From Symsagittifera roscoffensis (lineage: Eukaryota; Xenacoelomorpha; Acoela; Convolutidae): a stretch of DNA of 64,000 nt. The notes beneath the pieces are model-generated. The model was not told where the DNA came from. It did no database searches and saw only the letters and a program-made list of their open reading frames with translations. The position numbers and the translations under genes were made by a program. Numbering within the stretch: the first letter of the stretch is position 1; the number at the start of each line of letters is the position of its first letter. Below are positions 54,521 to 61,077 of the stretch, piece by piece. The stretch spans positions 9,590,670 to 9,654,669 of the forward strand of contig NC_087062.1 of assembly GCF_963678635.1 (NCBI RefSeq). Direction: 5' to 3'.

Positions 54521-56320
54521 TTAGTCGTCGGGGAAAAAACCGTGGGGGAAGATGTCGTGAATTAGTTCTGAAGTTGTTAGTAGTTTAGCTAGAATGCGGA
54601 TGATATTTTTAGTCTGAAGCAGTGGCCAAAGCAATTGAAGTGCCTTAATAGTGGTTAGTTCTTCAGTGCCTACTGCAAACTCATAAGGTGTGTTTTGGAT
54701 TAAGTTATATAATTTGTGGTTAAATTTAGTGTTGTGGATGAATTCTAAAATTGGGATTTCTATAGGCTGTACAAACTCGTGCGGGATAAGGAAGGGTCGG
54801 GATTCTTCGGCGTTGAAGGTCTTGGTGATGGGGCAGAAAATATACATTTGGGTTATGGGGTCATAATTACGAAGAATACCATGGAGGTTAGTGTCTTTAA
54901 TACAATATGTGAAATTTAGGAAATACGGTGAAGTGTATTTTGAATTGATGAATTGAAAACGATGGTGTGGTTGTCTAGAGGGTGTGTGAAGGTCAAAGTG
55001 ATTTTGGATGAAACGATAGTAACTGTATGTATGTGTTTGTTTAGTGCGCAACATAATATCATGTGAGCAGTGCAAATCTCTTTCGTGTGGTGCAAGGAAA
55101 TGAAAGGTTAGTGAAAAGATTTGGAAGCGTTCTTTAAAACTTTCGTATGCTTGTGTGTTTGTTAGTGCTTCTGAAATAATGTGATCAAACTTTCGGTCGA
55201 AGATGTTTAGTGTAAATACATATGGTGTCTTGATGAAAAATTTCTCGGTGATTTGTGGGTTAGCGAAGCGATCTTCGTCTAAGAATTGATCTTGGTTAGC
55301 TCTGATGATGTTGTGATCGTAGTATTCTAGTGTATATTCATTAGCTCTAGGTGCAGTGTGTATTTTTAGTGATTTTTTGTATCCAACGTAAGTAAACTGT
55401 CTAGCGGTTAGTGGTGTAGTTAGTCTATATAGCATGTCTTTGTTTCGTTCTATATCGATGGAAGTGCTGGATAAAGGTAAACAAAGAGGGTTAGTGAAAT
55501 GATAGTATGAGGTCCAAGAGAGAGTGGGCATTAAAACGTATTCATCTACAAAGTTGCGTGTTTCGTTAGCGTCGTGAGGGGTGTTTAAGGTATATTGTGG
55601 AAATGAGGGTAGAGTGATAGCTAAAAATTCTTTAGTGTTAGTATGCTGGGGGTGGTTGATGTATTCGCGGGCTGTTCCTGGTTTTGCTGGGAAAGGATGG
55701 TTGGGGAATTTTCTTTTAAAAGTGCGGTAAGCTCTATTTGTGTTTAGTGAAGATATAGTGGATGTGGATGATGGTGTTAATGATTCAGTATAATTTGTAG
55801 AGGGTGTAGGGGGATTGGATGAATCTGTAGTGGAGGAGATTTGGTTTATGGTCGGGGTGTTAAGGTGGTAGGATTGTTGTTGGAGGGTAATAAAATTATC
55901 TAGCTCTGGGGAGATTCGGGGGGTGTCTGGAGAATGAGATGATTGGTCAGAATGGTATGAGGAGTAGGTTGGGGTAACTTGGGAAGCATAAGAGGGTGTG
56001 GGAGTGATTGGGTCAGGGTTATTGGATAATATGGGTTGAAAAGGGGGTTGAGAAAAATTAGAAGGGTTATGAAAATTATTGGATGGGGATGGTTCTGAGT
56101 CGGCAAATTCATCGGGGGTTTCAATATTCGGGTTATTTAGCTGTGAGATGGAGTATAAAACTGAAATATGTGAGTTAGTGTCGGAATTCATGCCTGATGT
56201 TACATTGCTAGGTGGAAAATCGGGTGGCGGAAAAGCAAAAAGTGGTATGATTGGGATTTGAGAGGTAAGATTGGTTGGATGGGAATTTGATCGGTGTAGT
56301 GATCCAAGTTGGCGGCTCAT
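54521..56320 (-). CDS. 599-aa retroelement protein of unknown function (ORF downstream of env)
   Basis: An intact 599-codon frame whose ATG overlaps the stop of the envelope ORF by four bases (ATGA, 56317-56320). Residues 1 to about 205 are proline-, serine-, threonine- and asparagine-rich and look disordered. Residues about 205-599 have an ordinary globular composition rich in aromatic residues (for example ERFQIFSLTFHFLAPHERD and PHEFVQPIEIPILEFIHN), without membrane segments, zinc knuckle, protease or nuclease motifs. I do not recognise the family. Its position after env is unusual, since gag would be expected upstream of pol. Three bases after the stop is a consensus splice donor. It could be a structural, regulatory or host-interaction protein; the sequence does not decide. 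Confidence 0.8.
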   Translation of the reverse strand: MSRQLGSLHRSNSHPTNLTSQIPIIPLFAFPPPDFPPSNVTSGMNSDTNSHISVLYSISQLNNPNIETPDEFADSEPSPSNNFHNPSNFSQPPFQPILSNNPDPITPTPSYASQVTPTYSSYHSDQSSHSPDTPRISPELDNFITLQQQSYHLNTPTINQISSTTDSSNPPTPSTNYTESLTPSSTSTISSLNTNRAYRTFKRKFPNHPFPAKPGTAREYINHPQHTNTKEFLAITLPSFPQYTLNTPHDANETRNFVDEYVLMPTLSWTSYYHFTNPLCLPLSSTSIDIERNKDMLYRLTTPLTARQFTYVGYKKSLKIHTAPRANEYTLEYYDHNIIRANQDQFLDEDRFANPQITEKFFIKTPYVFTLNIFDRKFDHIISEALTNTQAYESFKERFQIFSLTFHFLAPHERDLHCSHDIMLRTKQTHTYSYYRFIQNHFDLHTPSRQPHHRFQFINSKYTSPYFLNFTYCIKDTNLHGILRNYDPITQMYIFCPITKTFNAEESRPFLIPHEFVQPIEIPILEFIHNTKFNHKLYNLIQNTPYEFAVGTEELTTIKALQLLWPLLQTKNIIRILAKLLTTSELIHDIFPHGFFPDD

Positions 56321-58935
56321 CGTGGGCTAAAAAAATGATTATTTTGAGATTGAAAAGCGGTGGTATGGGGCTGTTCAATAATTTGTTCATAAGTATTATC
56401 ATCTTGTGACTGGTGTGTCATTATATGTTGGACGGGACTTTGTGATGTATTGAGTCGAAAATTTGGATTATGTGTGATTGCTAAATTTCGAAAATTTCGT
56501 GGGACTAGGGATAGTGGATGGTTATTTGGTAGGGGTGGTAATTGTGGTGCCGTTGGCTGTGTGTCGACATTGTTATGTTCTTCGTCGTATGTATTTTGTC
56601 GTGTTGTTATTTTTGTGTTATATTCTTTTATTTGTGCGTCTAAAAGAATTTTGTTTATAGATGTGGAAAAGATTCCAAAAAATCCTGCAAAGAGTATGCG
56701 TGCTACGCTTGCTTGTCTGTTTACTTGTGTGTGTATAGCACATGTATTGTAGATTCCTTTTAAAAGTGAGAAAAGAAATCCAATAAAGTTAAACATTGCG
56801 TATAAAATAGTCAATTTTTCTAAGATGTAGTAGGGCCATCCTAGAAAATCGAGGATTTCATTTTTGAGTGTAACAAAGCTAAAAATGTTGATTGGTGATA
56901 TATCTTGGGGACGGTATTTTTCACCGTTTAGATATATATAATCTTTAATGTCTTTAAAATATCCGCTATAGTCTTGTGTGTAGATATCGGCAAAACCTGC
57001 GGTTTCTGTAAGTTTGCGTAGATTTTGGTCAATTGATTGTCTTTGTATAGTGTCCATTTGTGTTAATAATTCTTGGAATTGTTGTGTTCTAATGTGATGT
57101 TGAATATCTGATTTTGAATAGATTCCTATTGATTGTAAGTCTATATTTGGGTTTCGAGCGATAGCGCGAATGCTTTCTGGTGAAAATTTTTTGAGTGATT
57201 GCATTAATGTGGGATATGGAGTGAGAAGATAATATTTATTTTCATCAGGGTTTAGTTGTACTACATTGTGGCTGTTTTCTGATCCACATGGGACTGCGGT
57301 ATCCCAGAAATAGGTTCTTCGTGAAAGTGTATCCACGAAATGTACTTTATTCTTATAAAAGATAGGGATTCTTTTATAACATCGTTTATCTTCAAAAACG
57401 TATAGTGGTGATACTTTTTTGGTACAAGTATAAAACCATAAGATGTTTCCTTCGTAGTCTAAAAAATTTGATCTATTTCCTGATAATAAGTATCCTGCGT
57501 AGGGTATTTTTAATACTGCTAGTGCAAGTGATTGTAATATTTGTGTTCGTTCCAATTCACATAGTTGGTGTAGTGTTTCTAATTCGGAGAGTGACATTTC
57601 TTGAAAAATGCGGCTAATTGTATAGTCTAGTTTCATATCCAAATGAATATCATAGTGGATATTACCGAAATATGTAGTATTCATTAGTGATAATTCTTGT
57701 AAGCGTGTGCTTCTGGTGTCATAAGGTTTTAGATGTCCACCAGGTTGTCCGTTGCTTTTTTGAAAATTAACTGGTATATAGGATGTTCCTTCGTTTGGAG
57801 GATGACCTGTGGCATATGGGTCGATTTTTACTTTTCCAGTGGTCATGTCGAATCCTTTTTCGTATTCAACTAATATTTCAGAGTATTGTGTTCTGTGAAG
57901 TGGATTCCTGTATTTACATGCAAGTTCTGTTTCTTGATATATTTGAAAACGTGTCAATTTATTTTCTATATTGTCAATGTTTCTAAAATTAGAACTTAGT
58001 TTTTGTGATGGATGGACTTTTTCATAAGGAATTGATTGTATGAAATATTTTTCGTGAAATTTTATCATACGAGCGTGTATTTTTGCTACTTGAAATGTTG
58101 TACATGTATCTTCGGGGAACCAAACAATTGTTGCTTGTGTTCTTGTTGTAGGGTCGCAATATCCTTGATCATTTTTACAAGGTAGTCGGATTCCTTGATA
58201 GATCATTGTATTATCAGATAAATCTCGTGTGAGTTGTATTTTTTCAAGTTGTATTTTCCAATCGAAAAACATTATTTCTTGGTATCCTTTATTTTTCGTG
58301 TCTGCTTTGCAGTTTGATGGGTTATTTATACCAATGTGTGGTATCCAATGTTTATCATGTAGGTCATAGGTTAATCGTCCGTGTGCGCCGTTATACGGGT
58401 ATTTTTCGTCTAGTTTTATATGTCCTTGGTGTCTTTCAAGTTGTGATTGATGTACAGAGTCGGAAAAAACTTGAAAGTTAACTAACTTTCTTGCGGAGTT
58501 TTTATTTTGTGTGATGTTTAGTCTAAGTAATTCATTTTTACAATCGTCGGGATTGAGATGTAAAAGACGTTCTATATTACTTTGATAGAATGATTCATGG
58601 TCAAGTCGGTTTTTGTTGCCGTTGGAGACTTGTGAACAATGTACTTTCTTTTCGGAGAATGTCGCTGTGAATTTATAACCTGTAACTGTTGTTGCTCGGG
58701 CTTTTGAATAGAGTGTTGCTATTACATTTGTGGTTTCTATAGCTTGTGGTTCTGTTTCACATTGTGATACTTGATTTATTGCATATTTGTGTAGTGTTTT
58801 TTGTTCATTTTCTTCGCAATCGTAGTGTGTTACTAATAAATCTTGTGGTCCTGTACGGGGGGAAGGGTTTATGTTTTGATTTGAGGTTACTGGAAAAAGG
58901 AGTTGGAAAAAAATTAATAATTTTAGAATATACAT
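56317..58935 (-). CDS. env: Envelope-like glycoprotein, 872 aa
   Basis: A type I membrane glycoprotein layout. A hydrophobic signal peptide (residues about 1-18, MYILKLLIFFQLLFPVTS) is followed by a large cysteine-containing ectodomain with several N-x-S/T sites, a strongly hydrophobic region at about 694-726, a second hydrophobic segment at about 744-766, and a Pro/Gln/Asn-rich tail of about 106 residues. Known envelope genes of retrovirus-like elements lie after pol, as here, and mediate cell entry. I infer that role from layout only and cannot assign the fusion-protein class or viral source. The frame is intact. Its ATG overlaps the end of the preceding frame by 13 nt, and its stop overlaps the next ATG (ATGA). 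Confidence 0.72.
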   Translation of the reverse strand: MYILKLLIFFQLLFPVTSNQNINPSPRTGPQDLLVTHYDCEENEQKTLHKYAINQVSQCETEPQAIETTNVIATLYSKARATTVTGYKFTATFSEKKVHCSQVSNGNKNRLDHESFYQSNIERLLHLNPDDCKNELLRLNITQNKNSARKLVNFQVFSDSVHQSQLERHQGHIKLDEKYPYNGAHGRLTYDLHDKHWIPHIGINNPSNCKADTKNKGYQEIMFFDWKIQLEKIQLTRDLSDNTMIYQGIRLPCKNDQGYCDPTTRTQATIVWFPEDTCTTFQVAKIHARMIKFHEKYFIQSIPYEKVHPSQKLSSNFRNIDNIENKLTRFQIYQETELACKYRNPLHRTQYSEILVEYEKGFDMTTGKVKIDPYATGHPPNEGTSYIPVNFQKSNGQPGGHLKPYDTRSTRLQELSLMNTTYFGNIHYDIHLDMKLDYTISRIFQEMSLSELETLHQLCELERTQILQSLALAVLKIPYAGYLLSGNRSNFLDYEGNILWFYTCTKKVSPLYVFEDKRCYKRIPIFYKNKVHFVDTLSRRTYFWDTAVPCGSENSHNVVQLNPDENKYYLLTPYPTLMQSLKKFSPESIRAIARNPNIDLQSIGIYSKSDIQHHIRTQQFQELLTQMDTIQRQSIDQNLRKLTETAGFADIYTQDYSGYFKDIKDYIYLNGEKYRPQDISPINIFSFVTLKNEILDFLGWPYYILEKLTILYAMFNFIGFLFSLLKGIYNTCAIHTQVNRQASVARILFAGFFGIFSTSINKILLDAQIKEYNTKITTRQNTYDEEHNNVDTQPTAPQLPPLPNNHPLSLVPRNFRNLAITHNPNFRLNTSQSPVQHIMTHQSQDDNTYEQIIEQPHTTAFQSQNNHFFSPR

Positions 58936-60056
58936 GTGTATGATAATCCTGAGTATGGGTTATAAAATGTAATGTAACCAATTGTGTTTTTGGTATATCT
59001 GTCGTATTTATATATTACTTCAGTAGTTATAAATGGTGGTGGTAGTGATTGAGCTGTTATGTTAGGTGGATTTAATGGGTAGGGATGTTGAGTAATGTTG
59101 TTCAATTTAACTGTGATTTCAAATTTTGATTGTAAACTGTTTTGTTGGAGTATTTGAATATTGTGATCACGGATATCGTTGTGAATATCCTGGCGATATT
59201 GTAATCTATTGAGTGCCCAGTTATGAAGGCGGTTACTTTCTTGATGTTGTCCAAATAATGGTGGAGGTGCTGTGAATGTATTCCAATCTAGTCTTAAAGG
59301 AATATTTATTGATGATTGTTCTCGATATCTGGCGTCGAGATTATTTGGAAAATTTAAGTTAAAGGGTGGTGGTGAAAATTGGCTTATTGATGGTGTTGAT
59401 GGTAGTGATAATGTTTCGGGTAGTGATGAAGATGTTGTATCTGTAGAAATGTCTATGGGGTCATTGACTAAATTTGGTTCACCTTGTGTGAATGAATGTG
59501 TAGTCCAATATGGTAGTCGTGATGCCTGGTTTGGGGGGTTAAAGGGATTTTCACGTATTTGTTCAGATGTTGGTGTTGAACCTAAGTAATCTGATGGTAG
59601 ACTTGAAGTGCTTCGTTGTGAAAAAAGTGTAGGAGTTTCTGGTGTGATACCAGTGGTGTTTTCTGGAGTGGTTTGTGATGGTGATTGAGGTATTTCGAAA
59701 TGAACTCGGGGAGTTTGAAAATTTCTATTTCGTCGAGGATGTATAATTTGTCTATTTATTTCTGTTGTGTTTTGGTTTTGACTAAAGTTTCGTATTCTAC
59801 TTAGTTCTTGTGGTAGTGTTGGGTAAAGATTATATGTTGGTTCACTTAGAGATGCTTGTCGTTGAACTGGTTCTAGTGGTTCAGATAAACGAGCGTGCCG
59901 TTCTTCAAAAGTGTATGGATTATCTTGAAAAGAAATTCGTGTAGATGTTTGAGGATTTTGAGTAGTTGAAGGTGGTGTTGGATTATCTTGGGATGATGTC
60001 GGTGAAGACTGACTTTGTGACTGTTGAGTAGCAATTTTTGATAGTTTTTTGAATTT
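58923..60056 (-). CDS. Methionine-free 377-codon open frame between membrane ORFs and env
   Basis: Checked codon by codon: from the stop at 60059-60057 the frame is open to TAA at 58925-58923 with no ATG anywhere, so it cannot start on its own in the normal way. The product is Ser/Pro/Thr/Gln/Asn-rich for about 250 residues (repeated SPSQTTPE- and SLPSTPS-like text), then has a more ordinary region with N-x-T sites (NNITQ) and ends YNPYSGLSYTCIF. A frameshift from the preceding ORF is excluded, because this frame has a stop just downstream of that ORF's stop. It must be expressed through splicing to an upstream exon or through non-AUG initiation, or be non-coding. Its openness over 1.1 kb in AT-rich DNA and its 13-nt overlap with env argue for coding. 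Confidence 0.6.
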   Translation of the reverse strand, partial: KFKKLSKIATQQSQSQSSPTSSQDNPTPPSTTQNPQTSTRISFQDNPYTFEERHARLSEPLEPVQRQASLSEPTYNLYPTLPQELSRIRNFSQNQNTTEINRQIIHPRRNRNFQTPRVHFEIPQSPSQTTPENTTGITPETPTLFSQRSTSSLPSDYLGSTPTSEQIRENPFNPPNQASRLPYWTTHSFTQGEPNLVNDPIDISTDTTSSSLPETLSLPSTPSISQFSPPPFNLNFPNNLDARYREQSSINIPLRLDWNTFTAPPPLFGQHQESNRLHNWALNRLQYRQDIHNDIRDHNIQILQQNSLQSKFEITVKLNNITQHPYPLNPPNITAQSLPPPFITTEVIYKYDRYTKNTIGYITFYNPYSGLSYTCIF

Positions 60057-60061
60057 TTACT

Positions 60062-60250
60062 TTAGTGAGAAAATTTGTGTTTATTATAATATTCTTCCAA
60101 AAAAATAATTAGGAAAATTGTTGCTAGGGCAAATGTGATGATTGCTTTCTTTATACATTTACATATGGTCAAAATGAGGGATGATAGAAATGTTATGAAA
60201 ATTACAAACAATAAAAAAATATCAGTTCTACTGAAAATTGTTCGTATCAT
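60062..60250 (-). CDS. Small two-helix membrane protein, 62 aa
   Basis: It begins with an ATG overlapping the stop of the preceding small ORF (ATGA, 60247-60250). Two hydrophobic segments, about residues 11-31 (IFLLFVIFITFLSSLILTI) and 36-51 (AIITFALATIFLIIFL), flank a short basic turn (CKCIKK), and the tail is charged. It looks like a helical-hairpin membrane protein. I recognise no family. Conservation of the tight overlap suggests coupled translation. Confidence 0.55.
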   Translation of the reverse strand: MIRTIFSRTDIFLLFVIFITFLSSLILTICKCIKKAIITFALATIFLIIFLEEYYNKHKFSH

Positions 60251-60477
60251 TTAGACAAGTTGTTAAAATCGTACCTGTGGATATATTCAAGGGTTTTGGA
60301 AAGTTGGAGGAATAGTTCGAGTATCGTGTAGAAAATTAAAAAAATGTTACAAAAAATGATTAAGATTATTAGAAAAGATTCAAGTATATCAAAAAGAAAT
60401 ATTATAAAAGCTTCAAGTATTGAAAAAAAATGTTTAAAATTTATAAGTATTTGAGCAATTGTTTGAGAGAAAAGCAT
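60247..60477 (-). CDS. Small hydrophobic membrane protein, 76 aa
   Basis: The first ORF after pol, about 600 nt downstream of its stop. Residues about 17-59 are almost continuously hydrophobic (Phe, Ile, Leu), broken by single acidic residues, consistent with two membrane helices. It ends with a more polar tail (KTLEYIHRYDFNNLSK). The stop overlaps the next ATG by four bases. No family was recognised. An AT-rich artefact is possible, but the exact overlap with a similar ORF argues against chance. Confidence 0.5.
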   Translation of the reverse strand: MLFSQTIAQILINFKHFFSILEAFIIFLFDILESFLIILIIFCNIFLIFYTILELFLQLSKTLEYIHRYDFNNLSK

Positions 60478-61077
60478 TTAAGAAATGATCTCTTGGTCGA
60501 ATATTTTTTGCTGTTTGAGGCGATTTTCTAGTGTGGTCGAATTATTTATTAGTTTTTTGACAAGTGGGTTGAGTTTTGTAAAAATGTGTTGGGGGCAATT
60601 TTTATGGTGATCGGGAGGTCGTCTTTTTCTTTATTTTTGTTTGTCAAATGATCCGGGGTATGGTGAGATTTTTATACTTTAGGCTAATTAAAATCTTCAT
60701 TTTGTTACTTTAGGCTAAGTTATCAAATTTGTTTTGGGGGTATTCGTGGTCTGAGTTGGGGAAATATTGTTGATCTTTGGGTTATTTGATAAGGGAGGGG
60801 TACGGTATTATGGTGATATTTATTTTAGCTGTCAAGTTGGAGTGGTTTGCTTATTATTGACCTGGAGGTTGTAAAGTTATAGTTAGAGATGTGCCTGGAG
60901 TTCTAGATTATTCGTCTAATTGATCTTAGTTTGAGTTAGAGAAAGTAGCGGATTGGATGAATCCTATTGGTCTATTTTGAACTAGAATTATTGCGTACTT
61001 GTGAGCATGTTATTTTGAAAAATTGAAATGAAAAATGTTACGGAGGTTTCAAGATTGTAAAGTACAAAATCTTAAAA
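60478..61077 (-). other. Interval between pol and the small membrane ORFs
   Basis: About 600 nt with no recognisable ORF or motif. In a spliced retroelement it would be the place for acceptor sites serving downstream genes, but no single site stands out. Confidence 0.4.

Noticed and set aside
59272-59589. 105-codon plus-strand frame opposite the Met-less ORF
   Set aside because: Antisense shadow of the Ser/Pro-rich frame; the plus-strand frames at 56450-56752, 57405-57617, 61883-62086 and 62579-62791 are likewise shadows of env and pol.
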